From Maratus speciosus (taxonomy: Eukaryota; Arthropoda; Arachnida; Araneae; Salticidae), in NCBI GenBank assembly GCA_963932465.1, contig OZ010786.1, positions 534,195,073 through 534,259,072 on the forward strand: DNA of 64,000 nt, in the 5' to 3' direction. Of this stretch, positions 45,879 through 56,533 are shown piece after piece. The position numbers were made by a program, and so were the translations under genes. The stretch's first letter is position 1. Every line of letters starts with the position of its first letter. Below the pieces are notes generated by a model. It was not told where the DNA came from. It did not search any database and saw only the letters and a list, made by a program, of their open reading frames with translations.

Positions 45879-46294
45879 TAAGTATATGAAAACTGCCTTA
45901 TTGAGAGATATCATTTTAAACACCTGATTACCTGAGATTAGCTATTAAGTTTCTTTTTAAATCAGTAGCGCACTTAAAAAAATAAACTCGCAATGGGCCC
46001 ATCAGATCATTATGTCTATGTAATTCTAAGGAAAAAATAACATTGTATATTTCCAGTAGATTTTCTTTAGAGTTCGAAGTCAAAATTTACCTATAAAAAT
46101 AGAGTGACAATTAATCTTAACTATCAACAAAATTTATAACTCAAATCTGTCAATAAAGAAATTTTCTCCTTATTCTTTTAATCATTTTTATTTTACAACC
46201 AATTTTGTGTTGATAATGCGACGAAATTGTTAATTATCTGCCTTCTTTTCAGATTTCCTTATTAAAGAAATTTTCATCATATATGAACCCGTAT
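45879..46294. other. Spacer, non-coding
   Basis: About 415 bp with nothing recognised. Confidence 0.4.
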
Positions 46295-46680
46295 TCTCTA
46301 CGTAATGCTAGGGAAAGAACAAATATGTCTCATCTGCATATTTTATTATTGAGGAAATTTTATTATATATATATATTTAATTAATTTCATTAGCAATTTC
46401 ATTAGTCTATATAAAATTGGGAAAAATGAAAAATCTGCCTCATGTGCAGATTTTATTGATATAGCAATTTTTATTTTTTTTTCTACAATTATATTCATTG
46501 AGCAGCTGTTTCCCATACATATACCCCCCCAAAAAATTGCTCATATCTATTTTATAATTATTTTCATTCAGCAACTCATCTCCTCTACATAATGCTGGAC
46601 AAACACAAAAAATCTGTTTCATGTGCTGATTTCATTAATGCAATTAGTTATATATCAATTATATATGAAATTTATATATC
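46295..46680 (+). repeat. Satellite array, about 120-140-bp period, left block
   Basis: Units built on CTACGTAATGCTAGGGAAAG / CTACATAATGCTGGACAAAC, then CTCATNTGCAGATTTTATT. Roughly three units before the fold-back element interrupts. Confidence 0.6.
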
Positions 46681-46686
46681 AATATA

Positions 46687-48742
46687 CAGTTTGTCCACTC
46701 TCAACGGTGTCCAATGGCTAATTCTTAAACAGTTAGTCACAGACAAATAGTTCCAATTACAAAAATGTTTTAAATGAGGTAAAGAAATATTTTAAAAACG
46801 ATTTGGGTCAATCAAAAATTTCTTAAAAAATTACGAAATTTAAATTTTTATACGGTCCCCCGGTCATAAAATTTATCTTTAGTAAAATTTTCCTTTTACA
46901 CTGACAAGTAATACAAAAAAAGCCCCGTTATTCTACGATTAAAATTGACCAAGTAATAGCTGTTTAAAGTTGGAGCATATTTTTTGCTGCAAATTAGGAG
47001 TTATTCACAAATTTAGGCGAAATATAATTTCGTCAGATATATAAAAATAAATGGTTGAGAGTAAAATTAACATTGCAATATAAATTTGAAATCTTTAATC
47101 ATTCTGACATATAAATGCAAAATATACAATTTGTAATAAACATTTAAGAAGAAAGGAAAAGCAGATTTTTTGTTAAATAAAAATATGCTAAGTTAACAGT
47201 CTCAATTCTTTATAAAATGATACGCATTTTAAAATATTATTAGATTGAACTAGTCTGAAAAAGTTTTGTATGTCATGTTTTTTGGCTATTGATAATTGAT
47301 TATTATGTATTCTGTACTGCTGAATCCGAAATTGATCTTCATTTTTTCAAGTAAATTTTAAAGTTAAAAAAAGAAAAATTTCCAAAATTTGATACTATAA
47401 AAGATATGTGATTGTTCTGTTTTTAACTTTTAATGATTGATTTTTATGTATTTTTTACCGCTGAATCCGAAAATGATCTTCATTTTTAACCATCACATCA
47501 GGATTTTTCTGAAATTGCAAATTGCAAAGTTAAAAGTTCAGTGTTAAAATTGAACCTCCTCCCCAATCTGATTGGACCACTCAGCTGTTTAGCTGTAATA
47601 ATCCCAGGATAAAGAAAAATATTGAATAAATTATTGAATTAAATAAAATAATATAAAATAAATAAAATAAAATTCGCTATATTTTAATTTACACATTTAC
47701 GATTTGCAAAACAATTCTAACGTGATGGTTAAAAATGAAGGTCATTTTCAGATTCAGTGCCAAAAAAAGTTAAAAAAGTTAAAAAAACACAGCCATCTCA
47801 TCTACTGTATAGTATCCGATGTTTGTTACTATTTAACTTTGATAATTTATGATTTGCGAAATATCCTGACATGATGGTTAAAATGTAAGGTAATTTTCGG
47901 ATTCAGTGCTAAAAAATACATAAAAGTTTAAAAAACCAACAATCACAGTCTTGTGTTATCTAATCTAAAACATTTTCTTAAACTCCTTGGTAGTAATCTA
48001 TTCGAAATTTCTTGTGTTATCCTGTAAAATAAGTACAAATGGTAACCACCGAAAATCATAATAATATTAGATTGTTATCGAATTTGCGACAGTATGTAAA
48101 ATGTAGTCTCGATCCGATATTTGGAAGTGAGTTAAAGTTCGAGTACACATTTTCAGCTGCAAATACATACATACGACCGTTGAAGTAACATAAAAACTTA
48201 TAAAATTAACATAATTTTTGTTAAAAGGAATCATAAAAGAAACAGTCTCAAATCCTGACAAAATAAACATATGGTATTTTAGGCAATCTAAAACTAATTA
48301 TATGATAACTTAATCTTTATAATTGTACGAATTTTTCAAAGCGCAGATACACAGGAAATAAGATCTTCGAATACTTTAAGCACTTGGTATATAACCCCTC
48401 AAAGCCAAGCCATACTCGTTTGTTTTCAGAGCAGAAAAGTGGCATAAATCATGTGTTTTTAAAGTTTCATAACTCGCTCAATTTTATTGTTATATAAATG
48501 GGGCTTTTTTTGTCTTACTTGTCAGTGTAATAGGGAAATTTTACTAAATATTACTTATAGGACAAGGGGACCGTATAAAAATTTTAATTTCGTAATTTCT
48601 AAGAAATGTTTTTACTCACCTAAATCCCTTTTTTCACCTAAATCCTTTACCTGATTTAAAACATTTTTGTAATTGGAACTATATGTCTATGACTAACGGT
48701 TTTGGAATTAGCCATTGGGCACCGTTGAAAGCGAACACACTG
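46687..48742. mobile_element. Fold-back Tc1-like element, family G, 2,056 bp
   Basis: TA precedes the left end. The left end is CAGTTTGTCCACTCTCAACG and the right end complement is CAGTGTGTTCGCTTTCAACG. Inverted similarity continues for about 260 bp (TAGTTCCAATTACAAAAATG on both arms, then TTTTTATACGGTCCCC). A second inverted set (ATTGATTTTTATGTATTTTT / CTGAATCCGAAAATGATCTT near 47,430-47,480, complement near 47,890) lies further in, so most of the element can fold on itself. It splits the satellite array. No transposase. Confidence 0.75.
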
Positions 48743-48804
48743 CATGTATTTTCTAATAAATTTCATTAGATTCTTCTCTCTAGGTAATCTGTAAGTACAG
48801 AATC

Positions 48805-49100
48805 ATCTTTACGTAATGCTGGGAAAACACTGAAAATCCGTCTCATCCGCTGATTTCATTATTAGAGAATTTTTCTTATATTTCTGTTATTATAATTATT
48901 TTCATAAGCAACCCATTTTCTACAATTAATGTTGCGAAAACATTAAGAATCCGCATCCTCTGCATATTCCATTGTACAAAAAAATTTTTATAAAATTTTC
49001 TTATTATCATTCTAGGTCCTTCTCTTCCCTTCTCTATGTATTGTTAAGAAAATATTAAAAATCTTCCTCATCTGCAGATTATATTGATAGTTTGAGAAAA
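48805..49100 (+). repeat. Satellite array, right block
   Basis: Continues the array at 46,295-46,680 beyond the fold-back element: TTTACGTAATGCTGGGAAAA, then CTCATCCGCTGATTTCATT, with two further diverged units. Confidence 0.6.
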
Positions 49101-49550
49101 TACGCACTTAAAATAAAAATAAGTACCGTATTTTTGGACTTATAAGCATCGTTCCAAATCAGAAATTTTACTTAATGAGAATAACTTTAATTCAAATCAG
49201 ATAGTACAAATTTGAAATCTGTTACATTTTATTAAATATAATTTGTGTATGAAACAAAGTTATTTTGGGCAGGGGCTTATACAATGCACCTTATTGTATT
49301 CATTAACCAAGGACATTCAGTTTTTTAATGAAATACGACAATGAAGTTCTTCTTATAAATGTTTATAAGTATTTTTTTAAAAACCATACTGCTTTATAAA
49401 CTACAAAAATTAGACATTCACTACCTTGAGCATACAGGAATAAACACGGATGAAACTACGTTGTTAGGACAAACAGGTGGTAATTTACTAATTTGCCTAA
49501 AACGGCATATATTCATTGCAATTAGTCCGAAATAAGCAAGCTGTATTTAA
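49101..49550. other. Non-coding spacer
   Basis: About 450 bp with nothing recognised. Confidence 0.4.
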
Positions 49551-49990
49551 ATGAAAAAAAAAATTCGAATTAATTGTTTAAAAGGCGCAAAGTCCAACCT
49601 AGGGAAAAAGATTCCCTGCCTGGACTCGAACCCGGGCCATCAGTACAGCGCACTGACATTCTACCGACTAAACCACATAGAACGATACCCAGCCTGGAAC
49701 ATTTTCCCTATTACAAGTAGGGAAGACTGCAAACGCAGCACAAGATGGAATATTTCACGTGAGCCACCGATATGATGCAAACACGAAACGAATAAATTAC
49801 GTAGCCTTGCCAACCTGTAATAGTGAGAAAGTGCCAAGCAGGGTATCGTTCAATGTGATTTAGTTGGTAGCATGTCAGTGCGCTATAATGATGACCCGGG
49901 TTCGAGTCCCGGCATGGAATCTTTTTAACTAGTTTGGCCTTTGCGCCGTTTAAGCAATTAATTTGAATGTTTCTCTCTGAAAAATTGCCA
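49551..49990. mobile_element. Second inverted pair of tRNA-headed SINEs
   Basis: A minus-strand unit (about 49,565-49,800) has its tRNA-like head complement at 49,620-49,690 (B box complement TGGACTCGAACCCGGG). A plus-strand unit (about 49,801-49,990) carries B box GGGTTCGAGTCCC at 49,898-49,910. Both share the body of the pair at 22.1-22.9 kb, including CACAAGATGGAATATT and the end motif ATGTTTCTCTCTG. No clear target duplication was found. Confidence 0.7.
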
Positions 49991-50014
49991 AGTACTAATA
50001 ATCTAGCTTACTGA

Positions 50015-50270
50015 AAAAAAAAAAAAGAATAATTCCCAATTAGTCTAACTCTACACTTGCACTTCGCAATAATCCTGATTAATATCAAGCTGAATGACAA
50101 ACAAATGATTATTTCCCAATTAGCCTAAAGTTGTTTAGGCTCTTTGCAATAAGTCTGAAAACTATCGGTCAGATTGGAAAAAAAGAAGGTGATTATTAAA
50201 TTAGCCGCGAACTTTGCAAACAGCCTATACTCTTCTAGAGAGCGGGATTTTTCAATTAGCCTATGACATA
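50015..50270 (-). repeat. Tandem array, about 80-bp period, right, reversed
   Basis: On the minus strand: TCAGACTTATTGCAAAGAGC, then TTTAGGCTAATTGGGAAAT, repeated about three times. It is the reversed counterpart of 42,625-42,870. Confidence 0.65.
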
Positions 50271-50565
50271 TGCATCGGACATACGGGATAATAATTCTGA
50301 CACATGCATTTAATCACATGTATAATATAAATATTATGCAATGTTAATGTATCTCTTAGTAGCATTATCATTATATCATCTACAGTTTATACTTTAAAAT
50401 GTATCTTTACACAGTATTTTCTAACGCATTCTTTTAACTCCTTATCAGGCGCTAGGTTTTTTATACATGATTCTATTTTTATATTGTATTTGCATCACTA
50501 TATTTTAAATACATTTTGTAGTAAATTTGTTTTGAACATGTTGTGGAAATATAACTAAATATATT

Positions 50566-50569
<4 letters not shown>

Positions 50570-50599
<30 letters not shown>
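50570..50599 (+). repeat. Poly(A) run of about 29 bp
   Basis: A nearly pure A tract. It may be a retroposon tail, but no body with target duplication was recognised on its left. Confidence 0.9.
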
Positions 50600-50602
<3 letters not shown>

Positions 50603-52635
50603 TGCCACTCGAATAAAATTCGTGTATGAGATGATGTTACCGACGTCGCTTGGGAAGCGATGTAGGACCAATAAGTGTTAAGTAATGAAACCTAACGTAG
50701 TGATGAATCTATGGTTGCAATGAATTTCTGAATTAGTCTGGCTGTGTTGATATGTGTATCGCCAATCCTGTTAGATTCTGTAAAGATCAATGAAGGTGTG
50801 AAAACCTAAATCTTTCACTCATCTGACACAGACAAAATCGTCATACCAAAAATTAAACTTACTTTAGAGTGTCATACTATGATTTAAAGCATATGTTTTT
50901 CTTATGCACAATCCTCTAAGAAGACGTTTTTTCTCGGTGTGCCTGAAGTTTTACAAAATTCTCGAGAGTTTGCTTTTCTGTAAATAAAACGTAGAAAAAA
51001 ATTGTTTTTGGTATTCAATTTATTGATTTTTTACGTATTAGTCGGATTATGTAAAATTAAAAATATTTATACTTAAAATCGATTTAATCTCTACCAAACT
51101 TCATAATCCGCAGCGAACACGGTAAATATGTGTTAGTGATTGTGCTTTTAAAAACCATCTGAAACATAAAAATTACACGTACTTTAAAAGTAGAATTAAT
51201 CATCTGGCGATCCAAAATAAAACTGATAAAAAATTAAGAGTTCTCAAAATGATGGGTGGAAGTTAAAAGATATATTTTAGGAGCTTATTTTAATATATTT
51301 AAAAAAAGAAAGTTTATTTGGTAATTAAAAATACCTAATTTATTTTATAAAATATATTTATAACTTGAAAGGTTTAAGAATTAGATCTTGTACCGATACA
51401 AAAAAAAAAAAACATTTAAAAAATGTTGTAAATTTATTGATTTTGTCAACTTTTTGTCAGCCGTGAACCTGACTTCTTAAACCGATTGTCACTTACGTTC
51501 AAAGAATGCAAAACAAATTATTTTTCGCATGTTTTCCGAATGTTAATGTGCTAACTAGCTGTTACCACGACTCTGTCGAAGTGATTTTCTCAAGCAAATT
51601 CATTTTACCTCCAATTTAACTGTCTCAAGATAGATGCAGCTAGGCATGTTCTGAAAATATGAAGAACATCTATGAACTCGCAGTTACTGTAACGTCAGGC
51701 ATATAATGCTCAAGAAAATGACGTCATTCCAAGTAAAAGAACATGAAGGTTAGCTGTTATGAGTCCCACTAAACGAGAAGCAAGCTAGAAGGGAAATATC
51801 GTGATACAAACGCCGAGTCTGAAACTGTAAATCTGTCTCTATGCAAAATACAAAAATATCTCAGTCGGACGTTATTCTCAAATAAATGTTAATTCGTCCG
51901 TGAACATACTACTTTTCACTTATTCAGATGTATAGCACACTTCTCCACATACTGGACTGTGAAATTTATAAATCACTACTCATACAGCGGCTTGTACTGG
52001 TGAAAATTTCTCCAGTGAAACTAGTATTAAGTACATGTTCTGCAAATTCAGAAGTTCATTGGATTACTATCCTTTAATGTTGCCGTACAAGATATAATTT
52101 CGGTAGTTCATTGAGTAAATTTTATTTGCAAATTTATAAAATTTCTGTCCTTTATAGAATCTTAAACATAAGTCCAATTATTTCTACTTTTCTAATTGAA
52201 TACCTTGATTTTTTTTTTCAAATAACATTCAGATATTTAAAAATAGAAACGTTCAAAACAAATACCTGAAAAGCAATTATTATTTTTTATATTTTTAATT
52301 TTTAAATAAAGTTTATTTTTTAAAGTTTAATCTAAAAAAAAACCCTTACACCTGTGTCAGTGGGGAGGGAAGGTACTTCCTTCATTTCTTATTTTTGAGA
52401 ATTTTGCTGATCTTGCTCACGACGAAAAAGTGTGCTGAGTCCGATTATAGATAAACCAAAGTTTTCGTCAATAAGTTTTTTTTTTTTTTTTTTATGATAA
52501 ATAAACAAAAATATATCGGAATTTACCTTTCAATTAGGGCGACCAATTTTTCTGGCCGTATTTGACAATGTTTCACATGAAGATTATCGCCAAAATTTTC
52601 GAAAATTTGACAGTGGTGAATATGGCCACGTATTT
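50600..52635. other. Non-coding stretch
   Basis: About 2 kb with no gene or repeat border that I can support. T run near 52,478-52,494. Confidence 0.45.
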
Positions 52636-52639
52636 TTAA

Positions 52640-52871
52640 CCCTCTCGCTGCGTGATTGTTTTATCAAAAAAGCTTCAAAAATTGTGTATTTAAGAATATT
52701 TATTCCTTCGTCACCGGTTTTTCAAAAGAAATATTTTGTATAGTTTAATCGGGAAAATGCTCATTAAATAAGGCAAAATTTGCAATAAAAACATAACTGG
52801 AATGATCAAGGAGGTTTAATTAGACGGGAAAATGCATCCTCGAGAATCTCTCGGGTTCCGCAGCGAGAGGG
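52640..52871. mobile_element. piggyBac-type MITE, 232 bp
   Basis: TTAA at 52,636-52,639 and 52,872-52,875. The left end is CCCTCTCGCTGCG and the right end is its exact complement over 13 bases. GC-rich tips and an AT-rich middle. No coding capacity. Confidence 0.85.
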
Positions 52872-52875
52872 TTAA

Positions 52876-54650
52876 GCACATTAGGGTTGGAACAACGAAT
52901 CAACGTCAGAGCCTCTTTTTTGAAAGGCACGTGAAGCACGATCACATCCAGTAAAGCATTTAAGAAAGAAGGCCCTAAAAAGACTAGAAAACAGAGCTTC
53001 TAAATAATTTGAGATTGTAATTTTTGGGGAGTGTGGTAGTAGAAATTTTGTCAAATGCAGGAGAACTTTCACGCTATTTCAAGAAATGTATGTAACGAAA
53101 GAAACTGAGAGAAATCAATAAACTGGTAAATAAAAAAAATATTGCTTTTTGATGTACAAATCATGAAGTGCAAGTGCAAATAGACTTCCATAAACACTTC
53201 CCTTTTACGAAAAGAAAATCTCGAAAAATCCCTTAGCATTCAGAACGGTAAAGTTGTGTTACCTGTTAGAAGTTTCCCGAAAGAAATATTTTCTCTTAAA
53301 ATATATTTCAAAACACAGACATAGGTGCTTTATTCAATATTGGTTGCTTTTGGATGCTGTTTCGCTAAGAATCTATTGAAATACTAGAATTATTCACTCG
53401 TTTACCAGGCATGATCAATGTACCTTGACATTATATAAGAAAAATGTATTAGCAGTTTTGCCAAATGTCGCATCATTCGAAAACACTTATCACAAGTATA
53501 AAAAAAAATCTCACGAGATATGCGTTCTTCATGTATGAATGAGGTATGTTACACCAGAATCTTACCTGCACAGATTTTTTATTTTTTTTTGAAAAAAAAA
53601 ATCCTATACATTAATATAATAAAAGTAAAAAATATGAGTTTAATGGAACAATAGATTCACCTCACGTTGCGTATAGTTGCGGTTTCTTATAGAATATTGT
53701 CATCAAATGGAAATATGCTGAATGCTGAAGAAATGAAACAAAAGGGAAAAACGTGAGAGTACTATATGTGATTTAATTTCTACACGTTATTCAGTTATTC
53801 ATTGCCATGGAATGTGATGGAAACATAAATATTACTATATTAAAAATAATAAGTGTTTTAAAATTTTACGTTCCTATATAATAACTCATTAAAGCAGTAA
53901 AATAATAAAAGTGTAAGTAAAATGATTTGATATAATAGAAAATAAAAGCTGAAGACGTATAAATAATACATCAAATTTTTCACAATCTAATATTTTGTGG
54001 TATTAAAATAAATCATCTACGGATCTCATACCGGCATTTAAAAAATGGAATGGAAAAAAAAGTGATAGAAAATAGTACATAGAAGAAAAAGTGTTATTCA
54101 ATCTGAGAATTAATTATAGGGAACTTTTTTCTCTATTCAAAAAACTTACCAAACTCTCTTTAGGCATTTCTTAATAATTGTTCTTTAAATACAAACTAAT
54201 TTATTAAATTCGGAAGAAAGATAGATCATTATATTTTATCAAGCTTGCTTAAGTTACTTTAATCGATTTATCTTTTAGGATATTTTGTCGGATAATCTTC
54301 TAAGATTGTTTTTCTTTTCGGGCGCAAATAAGTAATGTTCTTTTAATTTGCTTTCAAAAAACAATTAATTATAAACTGTTTATTATCACATTAGTACTTA
54401 TTAAGTCTACACATCTGATAATTTACTTATATATATATATTCCTTATAGAATGATTCAATTTCAAATTATCTTTTTTTTATTGCTAACGATTTACGTAAC
54501 AAAAAATTAACTTTTCTGTTTTTGTTATTATTATTATTTATTTATCCATAAAATATCGCTTCAAATGTTCAGATATAAATTTCTCAAACTGAACCTTTTT
54601 TTAAATTATTTCTTTTTGCTGTTAACAGATACTGATTTTATAACTAAAAC

Positions 54651-54652
<2 letters not shown>
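52876..54652. other. Non-coding stretch
   Basis: About 1.8 kb with nothing recognised. Confidence 0.45.

Positions 54653-54701
<49 letters not shown>
54653..54701 (+). repeat. TA microsatellite
   Basis: About 48 bp of pure TA. Confidence 0.95.
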
Positions 54702-54704
<3 letters not shown>

Positions 54705-55455
54705 AATTAAAAAAAAAAATCTGAGTAAACTAAGAAAAAGCATAAAGAATATCACTTAAAGTAAGATTTTAAAGAATCAAGTACAGATACAGTTACGCAA
54801 TTACATTATTTTATAACTGTTTTATTCACGGAATACACAAGTAATTACTTTCAAAATAAAAAGGTATGGCCTTTAAGTCTAACATGTATGATTTTTTTGG
54901 ATAGATTTAAACACCATGCTATATGTTAAATTACATAGCATGAATTGAGCAATATGTCATATGTTTCAATGCACACATCTATTGTCGGCAGTATATTGAG
55001 TATTCTTCATTTAAATTCCCAATACGGAATTAAACAACAACAAAAAAAAAATGCTGCAGATAATTTAAGTTGGCATTATTGTTATAATCAAAGCAAAGGA
55101 AAATATTTGGAAAATATGTGGTGTTATTATTTCTTCCTAAACTCGAATATTTTAAAACAAAATGTAGATCTCAAATTGAGGTTCGTACTAAGCCTAATTT
55201 CTATTAAAATTATGTAAAATAGTCATAACTAAACCACACCCTCAAAATGAAAAACATTTGAATTTATTAATGTGTGTATTATATTTAAAAGGTATTTAGC
55301 GCATAATTTGTTCTTCTCTTTCGGATTTTGTTCCGATTGTGCTGCAGAGTTACCGTAGGGATTTTTTTTTTTTTAATCTAGTTTATTTAAGGTCCTTTTT
55401 AATCTTTTGAGAAATGTATAAGGACACATTTTATTTCAGAAGACACTGTGTAATA
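54702..55455. other. Non-coding stretch
   Basis: A 90-codon frame at 54,945-55,217 has no recognisable features. No repeat ends seen. Confidence 0.4.
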
Positions 55456-55457
55456 TA

Positions 55458-56219
55458 CAGGTTGTCACAAAAGCCGCTGACACATTTTAAAATTCAATAT
55501 AAAATCAGGTAAGTGCCATAAAGGAGTGCGATTTCATCTAAAATGCTTCTCACGATCAAAAGTTTACTTCAAGTGAATGAAAATAATTAGTTCTAAATTT
55601 CGATCATAGATGGCGTCACTTGTCTGTATTTTTGTTTTACAACCTGTTTTTTTTTCTTCTAATTTTCAGATTAGATTTGACACTGTAATACAGAAATGGC
55701 CACTCCGACCGAAGAAACCTAATTGCGTAGTTTGGTACAGTCTAACAAATCGAAACTAATCTGAAAAATAGAACATTCGGCTTGAAACATGAAGCTATAA
55801 AGATTAAAAGGAGACGACATATCAATCTAGCACCGTGGAGAGCATTGAAGCCGAAATACGAGTTCTCTCCCCCAATTTGGCGTCCGCCATATTTGACTTT
55901 TACGGTAGTTGATTTGCGCAGCGAGAAGAAACTAGCTCATAGAGCAGCTCACCGCGGTCAAATTTGGCGGAAGCAGAGGCGACAAGTTCAAGTGGCGTCA
56001 TTATGTTGTTTCCTTTTATCTTCATAGCTGTATGGTTTGAAACCAAACATACGGAATGGTGGCACCATCTATGAACGAAGTTTCGATCTAATTCTTGTAT
56101 TTGCTTGAAGAAAACTTTTCATCGTGAGAAGCATTTTAGTTTAAGACACACTCCTGTGCGACAATTTCTTCATTATATATTGTATTTTAAATTGAGTCAG
56201 GGACTGTTGTGACACCCTG
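55458..56219. mobile_element. Long-TIR Tc1/mariner-type element, family H, 762 bp
   Basis: TA precedes the left end CAGGTTGTCACAAAAGCCGC. The right end complement is CAGGGTGTCACAACAGTCCC, followed by CA instead of TA. The arms pair for about 160 bp, including CTAAAATGCTTCTCACGAT. A second inverted pair inside (AAGCTATAAAGATTAAAAGG near 55,791 against AGCTATGAAGATAAAAGG complement near 56,027) encloses a GC-richer core. The open frame across that core is probably not a gene. Confidence 0.7.
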
Positions 56220-56533
56220 CACTACTACAATTATGTTGCTATTACGATGCGCGTATATCTAAACACGATGACTTTTATACGGTACTTCGTTTTAGCTTCC
56301 ATTAAAAGAGAACATTATATAGCAAGTCGCAAGATCTGTACAGTTTTTCTGACATTTTTGCCAATTTGATGAGGTATTTAAATCATTCTAACACATTTTG
56401 AGATCGAGGTTATGTGGAAAATCATTAAGGAAGAAGCAGTAGTTCAAAGGCAACGTCTTCAGTTTTGAAACGGGATGTAGCTAAATGGATTCCATCTGAT
56501 ACCATTGTTTGTGAAATTTATCTGATTGTATAA
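56220..56533. other. Spacer left of the Helitron
   Basis: About 310 bp with nothing recognised. Confidence 0.4.

Larger units (their letters stand above)
42591..50569. other. Possible 8-kb composite element bounded by inverted satellite arrays
   Basis: Arrays of about 80-bp units at 42,625-42,870 recur in reverse at 50,015-50,270. A second type of unit (about 120 bp) lies just inside: reversed at 43,035-43,130 and forward at 46,295-46,680 and 48,805-49,100. This mirrored order suggests a single large element whose interior was later filled by the insertions listed below. The exact ends were not found, and the T run on the left and A run on the right may be coincidental. Confidence 0.35.

Noticed and set aside
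49898..49910. Second tRNA gene suggested by a perfect B box
   Set aside because: Same SINE family, with the same body and tail as the pair at 22 kb.
50570..50599. Poly(A) tail of a processed retrocopy
   Set aside because: No open frame, spliced exon set or target duplication was found next to it. The left neighbour is a satellite region.
54565..54759. Frame with long Tyr-Ile repeats
   Set aside because: It is a translation of a TA microsatellite.
55782..56027. 81-codon frame with higher GC and many charged residues
   Set aside because: It lies wholly in the core of a non-autonomous inverted-repeat element, spans an internal inverted pair and matches no family.
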